64,000 nucleotides of DNA from an uncultured Ruminiclostridium sp. (GTDB lineage: Bacteria > Bacillota > Clostridia > Oscillospirales > Ruminococcaceae), in NCBI GenBank assembly GCA_947624435.1, contig CANQKE010000002.1, positions 28,029-92,028 on the forward strand, written 5' to 3'. Below are positions 9,017 to 18,610 of this stretch, one piece after another; position 1 is the stretch's first letter; every line of letters begins with the position of its first letter. The notes under the pieces are model-generated. The model worked only from the letters and a program-made list of their open reading frames with translations, made no database searches and was not told where the DNA came from. A program made the translations under genes and the position numbers.

Positions 9017-9126
9017 ATAATCACCTCATATCTTACAGTATATCCCTATTTTGCCGCTTGGTCAATATCCAAAAATATAAAAAGATAAATAAACGTAAAA
9101 AATTTTATATAATCCGTATAGAAAAG

Positions 9127-9155
9127 TTGACTTCTAAACCATTGTGTGGTATAAT
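9127..9155 (+). promoter_or_regulatory. Sigma-A promoter of the 9.2-14.7 kb gene pair
   Basis: TTGACT at 9127-9132, a 17-base spacer ending TGTGG, and TATAAT at 9150-9155 (extended -10). It reads toward the gene beginning at 9230. Confidence 0.85.
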
Positions 9156-9229
9156 TTAACTAACAATATTCACTGTTTTCGGGATATTAAAAAATGCTTT
9201 TACGGCATAAACAAAAGGAGAACATGCCT

Positions 9230-10996
9230 ATGAAAAAGACCGAGCTGCTTACGGAATTTGACAAAAAGTGCGCTGCACTGCGTCAATTTGTTTTTGCCGA
9301 TCCGTACATTGCGGAAAGCACCGGCGAATACAAGCTCACAACGTTGTTTAAGAACAGCGTCGTGTTTATCTCCGTCTCCGACGGAAAGGAACGCGCAGCG
9401 GTATTCAACTGTGCCGCGCCGACCATAGAACAGGCATGGGACGGCGCTTATGCGCTTGCAAAAAAATATGTTTCAGATAAAAAGCTGCAAACTCTCTGGC
9501 TGAAAGCCGACATAATGAACGACTGCCGTATAAGCGATTATGCAGCGGTACGGCAGGATATAAAGCGTTCACGGGAGTATTTCTACAAAAGAGGGATAAG
9601 CTTTGACGCCGAATTTTACACCGCTTTGCTTGAAGCGCAGCTTAACTGCGGCGGTCTGATAGATTACAAGGCAAAGGCGCTGGACTTAGACAAGCTGAGA
9701 GAATATTTTACCGCTGCCGGAAACGATATGTTCGTTTCCATTCCGGAACAGGTGATAACCTTTACCACCATAGGTTATATCTGCGACGAGGATATGAAGA
9801 CATATAAGCTGTATCCCGACGAGGAAAATTACGGCAGACGAATCACCGGAGAGATAAACGCCGCGCAGCTTGGCGACGTTATCGCAAGATCCTCCGAGTA
9901 TCTTTCAAAATGCCTTGATGAAAACGGCAGATTCGACTACGGAGTAAATCCCGTTACCGGAGAGCATTTCACGTCATACAACATACTGCGCCACACCGGC
10001 ACGATATGGAGCATAATCATGCAGTACCGCGCCACCGGCAACGAAGCGCTTGTGCCCAAGATAGAAAGCGCGATAGATTTCATGCTGCAAAGCGTCGAGC
10101 AGCCGGATGACGACCACGCTTATCTGGTGGAAAGAAAATCCGACGAAATAAAGCTTGGCGGCAACGCGGTGATGATAATTACGCTGTCGGCATACATGGA
10201 GGTATTCGGTACCGATAAGTACAACGAGCTTATCCGCCGCACGGCAAATTCCATACTGGATATGCAGGAGGAAAACGGCAGTTATTTCCATGTGCTTTCT
10301 TTCCCCGACTATGAAAGAAAAGACCGCGACAGGATAGTTTACTATGACGGAGAGGCCACGTTCGCTTTAGCGAAGGCTTACGGCGTACTTAAAGACGAAA
10401 AATATCTCAATGCCGCGCGCAAGGCGTTGGATTACTTTATAGCTAACGGCTACACGCGTTTTTGCGACCACTGGATAGCCTACGCCGTAAATGAGGTAAC
10501 ACTGTACGATCCGCAGGAGAAATACCTGACCTTCGGGCTGAAAAACGCTAACGAAAACCTCAACCGGATATTCAATCAGGACACCACGTTCCATACGTTT
10601 TTAGAGCTGCTTATGGCGACCTTTGAGCTTTACAGCAGGATAATCAGAGATAATCTGCCGACGTCATACCTCAACAGATTCAACGCCGATCATTTCATGA
10701 GGACGATATTCCGCAGGATACATTATATGCTGAACGGTTATCTTTATCCCGAAATTGCGATGTATATGCACGACCCGCTTGAAGTAGTATACACGTTTTG
10801 CGTAAGGCATGACAGCTATCGTATAAGAATAGACGACGTGCAGCATTATATCGGGGGTTATTTCAGCGCATATAACCATTTCGACGAGCTGAAAGAACAC
10901 TTTGACAAGCTCGTAAAGCGGGCGGCGATACGCGAAGAGGACAAACAGGCGGACGACCGCGCCGAGTTTGTAAAGTGGATAATCGAAAACACTTAA
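9230..10996 (+). CDS. Predicted alpha/alpha-toroid (six-hairpin glycosidase-like) protein of unknown function
   Basis: 588 residues from the ATG at 9230, which has AAAGGAG nine bases upstream; an ATG at 9224 is only 3 bases from that site. There is no signal peptide or membrane helix, so it is probably cytosolic. Residues about 1-210 form a mixed alpha/beta N-terminal region. Residues about 215-450 show repeated paired helices with aromatic and Gly motifs (SYNILRHTGTIW, IKLGGNAVMII, YYDGEATFALAKAYG, FCDHWIAYAVNE), as in the toroid of epimerases and six-hairpin glycosidases. The last 120 residues are rich in Tyr/His/Arg. It is followed by the CapA/SGNH fusion gene and probably works with it on a glycan or polymer. 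I do not recognise a named family. Confidence 0.7.
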   Translation: MKKTELLTEFDKKCAALRQFVFADPYIAESTGEYKLTTLFKNSVVFISVSDGKERAAVFNCAAPTIEQAWDGAYALAKKYVSDKKLQTLWLKADIMNDCRISDYAAVRQDIKRSREYFYKRGISFDAEFYTALLEAQLNCGGLIDYKAKALDLDKLREYFTAAGNDMFVSIPEQVITFTTIGYICDEDMKTYKLYPDEENYGRRITGEINAAQLGDVIARSSEYLSKCLDENGRFDYGVNPVTGEHFTSYNILRHTGTIWSIIMQYRATGNEALVPKIESAIDFMLQSVEQPDDDHAYLVERKSDEIKLGGNAVMIITLSAYMEVFGTDKYNELIRRTANSILDMQEENGSYFHVLSFPDYERKDRDRIVYYDGEATFALAKAYGVLKDEKYLNAARKALDYFIANGYTRFCDHWIAYAVNEVTLYDPQEKYLTFGLKNANENLNRIFNQDTTFHTFLELLMATFELYSRIIRDNLPTSYLNRFNADHFMRTIFRRIHYMLNGYLYPEIAMYMHDPLEVVYTFCVRHDSYRIRIDDVQHYIGGYFSAYNHFDELKEHFDKLVKRAAIREEDKQADDRAEFVKWIIENT

Positions 10997-11003
10997 AGCT
11001 ATG

Positions 11004-11031
11004 AAAGGAGAATGCCTCCTTTGCACGGGGC
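11004..11031 (+). promoter_or_regulatory. Shine-Dalgarno inside a hairpin, distant from the start codon
   Basis: AAAGGAG at 11004-11010 can pair with CTCCTTT at 11016-11022 (5-base loop), and lies 33 bases before the ATG at 11044. An alternative stem (GCCTC with GGGGC) would loop out the middle and bring the site to about 15 bases from the ATG. Similar layouts occur upstream of the genes at 33805 (-) and 63207 (+). It may tune translation of the downstream gene. Confidence 0.45.
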
Positions 11032-11043
11032 TAGAGCACAAAT

Positions 11044-14000
11044 ATGAATTTTAAGGAACTGAGTGAAAACAGTCAGGCGTTCAAAGTAACGGTAAAGACT
11101 GCGCCCGGCATAACCGAGCTGGTATGGGACGCGGTAGAACACGCGGACGGTTACAGAATATTCAGCAGCGCTCACGGAAAGAACAGCTTCCGGGGGCTTG
11201 CTACGGTAAACGATACCACCGCCAGATTTTCCGGCTGTAAGAACGGTCTGCCGGTAGATTACAAGGTAAAGGCGTTCAGGATAGCGGACGGACCGGACAA
11301 CTTTTTCGCCGAATCCGAACAGGTAACGGCCTGCCCGATGATAACGCCCTCCGAAATAAACGTAAAGACCGATTCCTCCGGCAGAGTATGCGTATACTGG
11401 GACGGCAGCGAGGGCTGTGACGGATACAAAATATACGTTTCCAAAAACGGCGGAGAGTATGAGTTTTCCGGCTACTGCACCTCCGCGCCGTACGTTTTGG
11501 CTCCGGGAATGCCGGTTACCGACATCGGCCTAAAGCTGCGTGCGTTCAGGGTGATAGACGGCATGGAAAAGCTGAGCAACTTTTCCGAAGAGGCGAAGAT
11601 CCCCGCGGCGGAAAAGCCGGTCGTTAATACTATGCAGCTGGAAAGGCCCGCTGTACGACAGATGCCGGACGAGCTTACCCGCTTCAGCGAAAAGGATGAC
11701 AAGCTGGAAAGCAGCATTAAAAAATGCACTATAGTTATCGGCGGCGATATCTCTACTTCTAAAAACGTACAGCGCGAGGCTTACGGCTGCGATAAGAGCT
11801 TTGACTTTGCGTTCGCTTATATAAAATCGCTGTTTACTTCGGCGGATTTCTCGATAGCGAGCCTTGATACGGAGCTTAACGACGATTTGCTTTATACCTA
11901 TGAGGACGAAACCGTCAACAACTGTCCGTCGTTTTTAGCGGAGGCGTTCAAAAGGAACGGGCTTGACGCCGTCACGCTTAACCGCTGTGCAAAAGACGCG
12001 GCAAAGGTGCTTAATAACTTCCCTGTTGCGGTGATAGGACAGGACACCGTAGGCTCACGCAAAAAGAAAAAATATCTGGTGGCCGATATATGCGATATAA
12101 AGGTCGCGTTTGTTGTTCTTTCGGCAAACGGCAGGAACAACGAAGCGGAGATAAAAGCAGCTAAGGACGCCGGCGCGGAATACGTCATAGTGTTCTGCGA
12201 CTGGAACGATAAGCATTCACCGGTGGTAAAGCCCGCGTGGCGCACCGCCGCACAGCGTATCGCAAACGCAGGAGCGGATTATATCATCGGTACCGGCACA
12301 AACTCGCTTTGCGAATATGATATCCTTACCTCAAGCGACGGCAGAGAGGTACAGACCGCATATTCGCTCGGCTGTATCGTCAGCAATTCTCCCGCGACGA
12401 AGTTTGAGCTTATAGGCGCTATACTCTGCGTTACATTGCAAAAGGATGCGTCAGGAGTAAATCTCACAAGGAGCGGATATTTCCCGTATGCCATGCGTTC
12501 ACGCGGAGCCGGCAAGGTCGCCGTTCCGCTGTTTGAAAACAATCTCAACCGGTTTACCGGCGCGGAGTTTGACGATCTGTCGGCGGCTATCGCGGAAAAG
12601 CTCGGCAAAAAGATACTGCCTACCAGACGCACCGAAAAGCCCAGAAAGATAAGCTTTATGCTCAACGGCTCGTCGCTTATCTCCGGACTGTTCGCAAGCC
12701 GTGACAACGTCAAGACCGACCGCTCCCACCTGTTCATCTCGCAGTTTGCCATGTGCGGCAAAAAGCGCGATGTAGACAAGGCTCTGTACGCCGATTCTCC
12801 GATACCGCTGTATCACAATCTTACAAAAGGGTTTGAGGAATATCTCGCCGAGAACAAAAGCGAGTACCTTATACTTGACCTTTATTATGCGGCGTCCGGC
12901 ACGCTTTATGAGATGGACGGCGTTACCTATTCGGGCGGCAGGACGTTTGTAAAATCGGCGTTTTACAAGAAATACAAATCAAAGCTCAAGCAGATAGATT
13001 TCACCCGTGAATCCACCTGGAAAAGATATCTTGACAAATATATAGACGCTGTTACCTCAACGTTCCCCTCCGGAAAGATAATACTTGTAAAGGTCAGCGA
13101 CCCGTGTCTTTACAAAACAAACGTAGGACTGACTGCGGAACAGGACGCTTCTGTGAATTTCAGACTGCTCAGCGCTATGCAGGATTACTTCATTCATAAA
13201 GCGCGTCCGTATATAATAGACGTACCCCGCTTTTTCTGCGGCAAAGCAAACAAAGCCGGCGCATGCTATGCGATAAACCGCGCGGAAGAATATTCCGATT
13301 ACATTTCCCAGATAGCGCTTGCGGCGGCACGCGGCGACGCCGATCCCAGGACCGGCGGAGGCTTTGCGAAGCTGTGGCTTTCACATATCGCGAAAGAATT
13401 TGACGAGATACGAAAGCTTAACAACAAGTCGTTCTTCTTTGATAAGAACAACTGCGCCGACAGTATCATCAGCCGCACTTCCGGCCAGTTTATCAGCATG
13501 AATTTCAACGATATGGTAAGGCTGAAAAGCAGCGGGTTCGCCTCCTATAACGAGCTGCTGACAAGGTTTGATTTCGGCGGAAACTTCCTGCTGGAGTCGG
13601 TATGCCGTGCGCTTTACAATCTGCGGCGCGGAAAGCTGGAGGACCCCGGCTTGGCGCTGCTGATAGAGCTTGACTTAGCGGCTGCCGACGATTTGATCGC
13701 GGCTTTGTCTGCGTTTTACAATGAACAGGGCATAATCCCAAATTGCAGGCTTAATTATAACGATCTGGATTTCTATCTCAAATGCGCGCAGATGTACATT
13801 ACCGGAAACAACAAAACTTCCGTTTGCCGCTTAGTGACGGAGTTCTATAAAAAGAACCGTCCGGTAGTGGTAGACGTGTGGGGTTCTTCCCTGCTCAGCC
13901 GCGCAACGGAAAATGCGGACAGTGCTATCCTCGGCACGAAGCTTTCGGATTGCTCGGCTCTGACCGCGTCCTGTGAAAAGCCGAAAGCCGATCTCAGCTA

Positions 14001-14712
14001 TATCGACCGCGGCAGCGCCTATTACCGCGAGCTGTGCGGCAGCTTTACCGACAGACTGAGCAAAAACGGCGACTGGATATTACTGGATTTTTCAAATATC
14101 GTGCTGCCGGTATATCAGTCCGGCACGGCGTATTATTCGCTTATCGACGGCTTTGACAAGACTAATTTCTTCAAGGCGTTCTGCAAGGACGATATACGCA
14201 CATTACCCTATCAGGCGGGAGATATAAGCGACGATTTTGTAAAGACCGCGCTGGATAAGACGGTATCGTTCCTTAAAGAAAAGTACGGCGGAAATATCAT
14301 ACTCTGCCGATTCGAGAACAAGTTCAATTATATCGACCTTGACGGCACGATAAAGCCGTTCGACGATGATGAAGCAAAGCTGAAAAATCGTTTTATCAAG
14401 GCATTTGAGGATGAATTTATCAAGCAGACCGATTGCTATGTGATAGACCTTGCGAATAAATTCATTGCCGACCGTTCCTCCTGCCGGAGCAAGCCGTCAA
14501 GCGGTGCGTTTGAGGGACTGTACTATTCATCCGCGTCGGCTGCGTTGGAAAAAATAATCAGCGGCAAGGCGGAGAAAAAGAAGTTCACCAATATAGACCT
14601 TGTAAGCTATATTGAGCGCACAGAGAAAATAATCTCCGATAATCCGGATATGCCGAAGGCATTGCTTAGGCAGATCTGCGGAGGAATGACCGAGCTTATG
14701 ATGGATAAATAA
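11044..14712 (+). CDS. Large cytosolic fusion: FN3-like repeats, degenerate CapA domain, two DUF6270/SGNH-like domains
   Basis: 1222 residues without signal peptide. Residues 1-185 contain two fibronectin-III-like repeats (ITELVWDAVEHADGYRIF and VCVYWDGSEGCDGYKIY mark each). Residues about 225-490 resemble the CapA polyglutamate-synthesis metallophosphatase fold (IVIGGDIS, FSIASLDTELND, GADYIIGTGTNS), but the usual His/Asn metal ligands are replaced (LNRC for GNNH, FCDWND for the His-Trp motif). Residues about 540-780 and 945-1195 are two SGNH/DUF6270-like copies, each opening with a GSS motif (FMLNGSSLISG, VDVWGSSLLSR). A helical spacer joins them. It forms a pair with the preceding toroid protein. 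A role in building or modifying a polymer is inference. Domain calls are by motif only. Confidence 0.7.
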   Translation: MNFKELSENSQAFKVTVKTAPGITELVWDAVEHADGYRIFSSAHGKNSFRGLATVNDTTARFSGCKNGLPVDYKVKAFRIADGPDNFFAESEQVTACPMITPSEINVKTDSSGRVCVYWDGSEGCDGYKIYVSKNGGEYEFSGYCTSAPYVLAPGMPVTDIGLKLRAFRVIDGMEKLSNFSEEAKIPAAEKPVVNTMQLERPAVRQMPDELTRFSEKDDKLESSIKKCTIVIGGDISTSKNVQREAYGCDKSFDFAFAYIKSLFTSADFSIASLDTELNDDLLYTYEDETVNNCPSFLAEAFKRNGLDAVTLNRCAKDAAKVLNNFPVAVIGQDTVGSRKKKKYLVADICDIKVAFVVLSANGRNNEAEIKAAKDAGAEYVIVFCDWNDKHSPVVKPAWRTAAQRIANAGADYIIGTGTNSLCEYDILTSSDGREVQTAYSLGCIVSNSPATKFELIGAILCVTLQKDASGVNLTRSGYFPYAMRSRGAGKVAVPLFENNLNRFTGAEFDDLSAAIAEKLGKKILPTRRTEKPRKISFMLNGSSLISGLFASRDNVKTDRSHLFISQFAMCGKKRDVDKALYADSPIPLYHNLTKGFEEYLAENKSEYLILDLYYAASGTLYEMDGVTYSGGRTFVKSAFYKKYKSKLKQIDFTRESTWKRYLDKYIDAVTSTFPSGKIILVKVSDPCLYKTNVGLTAEQDASVNFRLLSAMQDYFIHKARPYIIDVPRFFCGKANKAGACYAINRAEEYSDYISQIALAAARGDADPRTGGGFAKLWLSHIAKEFDEIRKLNNKSFFFDKNNCADSIISRTSGQFISMNFNDMVRLKSSGFASYNELLTRFDFGGNFLLESVCRALYNLRRGKLEDPGLALLIELDLAAADDLIAALSAFYNEQGIIPNCRLNYNDLDFYLKCAQMYITGNNKTSVCRLVTEFYKKNRPVVVDVWGSSLLSRATENADSAILGTKLSDCSALTASCEKPKADLSYIDRGSAYYRELCGSFTDRLSKNGDWILLDFSNIVLPVYQSGTAYYSLIDGFDKTNFFKAFCKDDIRTLPYQAGDISDDFVKTALDKTVSFLKEKYGGNIILCRFENKFNYIDLDGTIKPFDDDEAKLKNRFIKAFEDEFIKQTDCYVIDLANKFIADRSSCRSKPSSGAFEGLYYSSASAALEKIISGKAEKKKFTNIDLVSYIERTEKIISDNPDMPKALLRQICGGMTELMMDK

Positions 14713-14727
14713 AATCTCTATATGAAT

Positions 14728-14759
14728 AAATCGGCGTGTCCAAACGGATACGCCGATTT
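14728..14759. terminator. Bidirectional terminator
   Basis: A 10-bp stem (14728-14737 with 14750-14759, AAATCGGCGT and its complement) with a 12-base loop, between two convergent genes ending at 14712 (+) and 14761 (-). Confidence 0.75.
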
Positions 14760-14760
14760 G

Positions 14761-15438
14761 TTATGTACTCTGTTTTTGTATTTTCTTCAAAAGCAAGCCC
14801 AAATAATGCCCCGCGAAGACAAACGCTCCCATGATTGCAATATAGTCCAAAAGATACAGTATCAGCGGCTCGTCAATGTCAAAGAAAACAAAGTGAATTT
14901 GCAGGAGCATATAACCCGCAAAGTTTCGCTTGATAAAGGCGTAAATTCCGTAAACAGCGATAAGCCAGCCGATAATGCGTATTGCCCACCTGCGGACTGA
15001 CGAGCGCTTTTTGAAGAGCCGCCCCACCATATTTGTTATATTGCTCCAATGCAATCCTAAATGCAGCGACAAAAGCGCAAAGCCCCAATACGCGCACAGC
15101 ATATGCAACGTTTGCGCCTGCGCTTGAAAAGGTCTGCCGCCGAGGAACTCGAAAACCGTGCGGGAAAGCAGCACGCCGCTTATCATTGAGCCGAGCATTG
15201 CGAGCAGCACAAGCAGCACCGCCGCCGTCTGAGCTATGCGATAGGGAGTGTATTTGCCCTTAAAGAGCGACTTGCTCCACCTTACATTTAAGATATGGTG
15301 AATAATGAAGAGCACAAATATCCCCACGCCGAGCCATTCGTGCGCACTTTCACCTACTAAGCTGTACGCCATAAGCAGTAGAAGAACGGCGGTCATTGCC
15401 GCATCGACGGAAATTTTAAGTATCAATTTTGGCTTCAT
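14761..15438 (-). CDS. DUF4405 membrane protein (cytochrome b-like)
   Basis: 225 residues with about six hydrophobic segments. The first four helices carry the histidine pattern of DUF4405 proteins (SAHEWLG, FIIHHILN, QTLHMLCAYWG, LLSLHLGLHWS), which are thought to bind heme b within the membrane and often neighbour flavin or redox proteins. It is the last gene of the nine-gene redox operon, 3 bases after the esterase. It is a plausible membrane electron carrier for the flavodoxins encoded upstream; that link is inference. Confidence 0.8.
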   Translation of the reverse strand: MKPKLILKISVDAAMTAVLLLLMAYSLVGESAHEWLGVGIFVLFIIHHILNVRWSKSLFKGKYTPYRIAQTAAVLLVLLAMLGSMISGVLLSRTVFEFLGGRPFQAQAQTLHMLCAYWGFALLSLHLGLHWSNITNMVGRLFKKRSSVRRWAIRIIGWLIAVYGIYAFIKRNFAGYMLLQIHFVFFDIDEPLILYLLDYIAIMGAFVFAGHYLGLLLKKIQKQST

Positions 15439-15441
15439 AAA

Positions 15442-16524
15442 CTAATTCTCAAAAAACATCGGCAGCGCGTTGTAAAGATACTCCTGCACGGCGTCAAAAT
15501 CGTGATAGCCGCCGTCCTTCTGATAGAACACATAATGCTCGGGCGTAAACACGTCGGGGCGGTTAAGCATTTCTTCTGCCTGCATAAGCGTTTGGCTTTT
15601 TACAGCGTCTTTAGTTCCCACAGCGTGATAAATAAAATACCCTCGCTCGTCAAGATCATTATCCTTTACAAGCTGCTGGATAAAATCGACGTTCTTCTCC
15701 GTCTGAAAATCGCCGTAAGTGCCGTAATACCAGCACGACCCGCTCATCGGCAGAAAGTATTTTATATAATCATAATCGTAGCAAAATTCAAGCCACGTTG
15801 TGACCGAACCGAGCGAAAATCCGCCGAAAACGCGGTGATCGCGGGAGGCTTTCAGATCCTCCGCGCTCATCGAGGCGGCGTAAGTGTGAAATTTTCCCTC
15901 GACCATCGGCATAAGGTTATCCTCAAAGTCGCGGTGAAACTCGCGGAATTCGGCTATAGAGCTACTAAATTCCGTGCTGCTGTTTTCGTTGTAAAAGGTC
16001 GCCGATACGATTATGACGGGCGGGATATCGCCGTTAGCGATAAGGTTATCGAACATATTCTTCGTGGGCGTGTATTCAAAATATTCTCCTGCGTGCCCGC
16101 CCCAGCCGTGCATTAAATAAACGATGTTATAGCGGGTTTCGCTGTCGTTTTCATCGTACCCGTAAGGCAGATAGACATACGCCGTTTTGGTTATAGGCGC
16201 ACTGTCGCGCAGATAGTCGAGTGAGCCATATTTCAGCTCCACCACCTCGCCCTGCTTATCGGCGGACTGCTTGTATTCTTCGGAAACGGCGGTTGTAAAT
16301 CCGGTTTGAGGAGTTGCCGCCTCGGTAGAGGAGGTATTTTCCGAGGTGCTCGGCTCGGTCGTGCTTTGCTCCGAGCCTGTTTCGTCAGCTTCCGATGAAG
16401 CCGCCGAGGTTTCTAATGCCGCGGTGCTTTCCGCCAAAGCCGAGCTTTCACCCGCGTTATTTTGGCAGGCTGTTAAATTCAGTGCTAACATTCCCGATAT
16501 GATCATAATTAAAAGCCTTTGCAT
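15442..16524 (-). CDS. Esterase lipoprotein (alpha/beta hydrolase, esterase D/feruloyl-esterase type)
   Basis: 360 residues. The ATG at 16524 gives a short lipoprotein signal (MQRLLIMIISGMLALNLTAC) with lipobox LTAC, followed by a Ser/Thr/Glu-rich linker to about residue 85. The hydrolase core has YLMHGWGG (oxyanion region), the nucleophile elbow GGFSLGSVTT, and a C-terminal His in GGYHDFD. It is expected to hydrolyse esters, perhaps feruloyl or acetyl esters, on the outer face of the membrane. It lies 10 bases after the alcohol dehydrogenase gene. The in-frame ATG at 16548 would overlap that gene and spoil the signal peptide. Confidence 0.85.
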   Translation of the reverse strand: MQRLLIMIISGMLALNLTACQNNAGESSALAESTAALETSAASSEADETGSEQSTTEPSTSENTSSTEAATPQTGFTTAVSEEYKQSADKQGEVVELKYGSLDYLRDSAPITKTAYVYLPYGYDENDSETRYNIVYLMHGWGGHAGEYFEYTPTKNMFDNLIANGDIPPVIIVSATFYNENSSTEFSSSIAEFREFHRDFEDNLMPMVEGKFHTYAASMSAEDLKASRDHRVFGGFSLGSVTTWLEFCYDYDYIKYFLPMSGSCWYYGTYGDFQTEKNVDFIQQLVKDNDLDERGYFIYHAVGTKDAVKSQTLMQAEEMLNRPDVFTPEHYVFYQKDGGYHDFDAVQEYLYNALPMFFEN

Positions 16525-16534
16525 TTTTGACCCG

Positions 16535-17695
16535 TCACCTGCATTCATTCAAGACCTCAAGCAATTCTTCCTTAGTAAACTCCTTGCAGCAGCCTGCTGT
16601 TAAGACCGTGCTGTCCGCTATCGCCTTATAGTCGGCATCGTCGGCAATGCCCATTTCGGAAAATTTTGCGGGCAGACCCACTTCTTTTATAAAGTCTGAC
16701 AGCGTATTTATAAATTCCTCGGCGAGCCTGCTTTCGCTCTTGCCGTAGGGAGAAATTCCCCACACATTCACCGCGAGGCGCGCAAACTGTGCCTGCGCCT
16801 TAGGGAGCATATGACGGTATAAAACAGGGTGAATTACGGCTAGTCCCTCGCCGTGATTGCAGTTTGTGTATGCGCCCAGCTGATGCTCCAGCATGTGAGC
16901 CTGAAAGTCCGTTATCTTGCCTATCTTCAGAATACCGTTTTCCGCCATTGCCGCCGCCCAAATAAGCTCGCTGCGAGCGGCTGTATCCTGCGGCTCATTG
17001 AGCGTTGCGCGAAGATTACGGATAATATTTCTCTGGCACGCCTCGTTTATCTCGTCCGAAAGATTGGTTTTTCTCGGCGTTCCCATATAGGTTTCCATAC
17101 AATGCGAAAGCGCGTCGAATGAGCCCGATATCACCTGCCTTAACGGCATTGTCATGGTGTAAACGGGGTCTAATATCGCAAAGCTGTAGAACGCTCCCCA
17201 CAGCGCACCCTTTATCTTCTTTTCCTCGTGAGTGATGACCGCGCCGTTGTTCATTTCCGCGCCCGTGCCGAAAGCCGTCACCACCGCTCCCATCGGGATA
17301 AATTCACTCGGCGAGCCGTGCTTTTCGGTTTCAAACGTCCACAAATCGTCGCTTATTTTTGCCTGCGCGGAAATGACCTTGCAACAGTCGATAACGCTGC
17401 CGCCGCCGACCGCAAGGATAAAATCGACGCTGTTTTTCTTGGCAAGCTGAGCACCCTGCTGCACCTTATTATATGTTGGATTTGACATTATCCCCGAAAA
17501 CTCGGTGACGTTCTTCCCTGCGGCTTTCAGTATGCCCATAAGCTCGTCATATACGCCGTTTTTCTTTATCGAGCCGCCGCCGTAAGCGAGCATAACGTTT
17601 TTCCCGACTTTTTTAAGCTCGGCGGGCAAGCTGTTTTTTGCCGCCTTTTCGCCGAAATATACCTTTGTGGGATAACTGTATGTGAAAGTGTTCAT
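16535..17695 (-). CDS. Iron-containing alcohol dehydrogenase (butanol dehydrogenase type)
   Basis: 386-residue group III alcohol dehydrogenase, interconverting an aldehyde and an alcohol with NAD(P)H. The nucleotide-binding region has AYGGGSIKKNGVYDE and AVGGGSVIDCCK. The metal site is visible in DALSHCMETYMG, HMLEHQLGAYTNCNHGEGLAV. It is closest to the YugJ/BdhA subgroup. The ATG at 17695 has GGAGG upstream. It lies in the redox operon next to an aldo/keto reductase, which suggests detoxification of reactive aldehydes. Confidence 0.92.
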   Translation of the reverse strand: MNTFTYSYPTKVYFGEKAAKNSLPAELKKVGKNVMLAYGGGSIKKNGVYDELMGILKAAGKNVTEFSGIMSNPTYNKVQQGAQLAKKNSVDFILAVGGGSVIDCCKVISAQAKISDDLWTFETEKHGSPSEFIPMGAVVTAFGTGAEMNNGAVITHEEKKIKGALWGAFYSFAILDPVYTMTMPLRQVISGSFDALSHCMETYMGTPRKTNLSDEINEACQRNIIRNLRATLNEPQDTAARSELIWAAAMAENGILKIGKITDFQAHMLEHQLGAYTNCNHGEGLAVIHPVLYRHMLPKAQAQFARLAVNVWGISPYGKSESRLAEEFINTLSDFIKEVGLPAKFSEMGIADDADYKAIADSTVLTAGCCKEFTKEELLEVLNECR

Positions 17696-17751
17696 ATTTG
17701 CCTCCGTATTTTTCAAACGGCGCACCGAGTTCTCACGGTACGCCGCATATC

Positions 17752-18597
17752 TTAGTTAAATCTTCCGTGCAATGCCTTTACAAAATTCGGATCAAAGTGG
17801 TTTACAATTTCGCTGTGACCGATGTCCATTTTAGCGATAGCCACCATATCCTCGTCCGACAGCGTAAAATTCCAGATGTCGATATTTTGCTCCATGCGCT
17901 CACGGTGAACGGATTTAGGAATGACTACCACGCCGCGCTGTACGTTCCAGCGGAGGACTACCTGCGCCGCGGATTTACCGTACTTTGCGCCTATCTCGGT
18001 AAGCACCGGATCGCTGAAAATACCGTGCTTGCCCTCTGCAAAGGGTCCCCACGCCTCGGGCGTTACCTCGTATTCTTTCATAAGCTCAAGCGCGTTTTCC
18101 TGCTGGAAGAACGGGTGCAGTTCGACTTGGTTTACAGCGGGTATGACCTCCACGGTCTCGCAGAAATCAGCCAAAACGTGGGGATAGAAATTACACACGC
18201 CGATAGCGCGAATGCGACCCTCTTTATACAATTCCTCCATCGCTCTCCATGCGCCGTAATAGTCGCCCATAGGCTGATGAATGAGATACAAGTCGAGATA
18301 TTCCAGCCCCAGCTTTTTAAGCGAGGTCTCAAACGCTGATTTTGCCTTGTCATAGCTTGCGTCGGACACCCAGAGTTTTGTTGTGATAAACAAGTCCTCC
18401 CGGCAAGCGCCGCTTTTCTTGATCGCCGCGCCGACAGCCTCTTCATTTGCGTAAGCCGCCGCCGTGTCTATAAGCCTGTAGCCGGTGCTTATCGCGTCAA
18501 GCACCGCCTGCTCGCATTGCTTAGGGTCAGGCACCTGAAATACCCCAAAGCCCTCCATAGGCATTTTTATGCCATTGTTTAATACTGTGTACTCCAT
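17752..18597 (-). CDS. Aldo/keto reductase
   Basis: 281-residue TIM-barrel NADPH-dependent oxidoreductase. The AKR tetrad is present: Asp in LIDTAAAYANE, Tyr in the same segment, Lys in ITTKLWVSDA, His in LYLIHQPMG. The cofactor-binding end has VVIPKSVHRERMEQN. The length is normal for the AKR5-like 2,5-diketo-gluconate reductase group. It sits 13 bases after the flavodoxin gene and 56 before the alcohol dehydrogenase gene. Substrate is unknown, probably small carbonyls. Confidence 0.92.
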   Translation of the reverse strand: MEYTVLNNGIKMPMEGFGVFQVPDPKQCEQAVLDAISTGYRLIDTAAAYANEEAVGAAIKKSGACREDLFITTKLWVSDASYDKAKSAFETSLKKLGLEYLDLYLIHQPMGDYYGAWRAMEELYKEGRIRAIGVCNFYPHVLADFCETVEVIPAVNQVELHPFFQQENALELMKEYEVTPEAWGPFAEGKHGIFSDPVLTEIGAKYGKSAAQVVLRWNVQRGVVVIPKSVHRERMEQNIDIWNFTLSDEDMVAIAKMDIGHSEIVNHFDPNFVKALHGRFN

Positions 18598-18610
18598 AAA
18601 AATTTCCTCC

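Noticed and set aside
11012-11047. An 11-codon leader peptide ending at the start of the fusion gene
   Set aside because: The Shine-Dalgarno would be only one base from its ATG; chance open frame is more likely.
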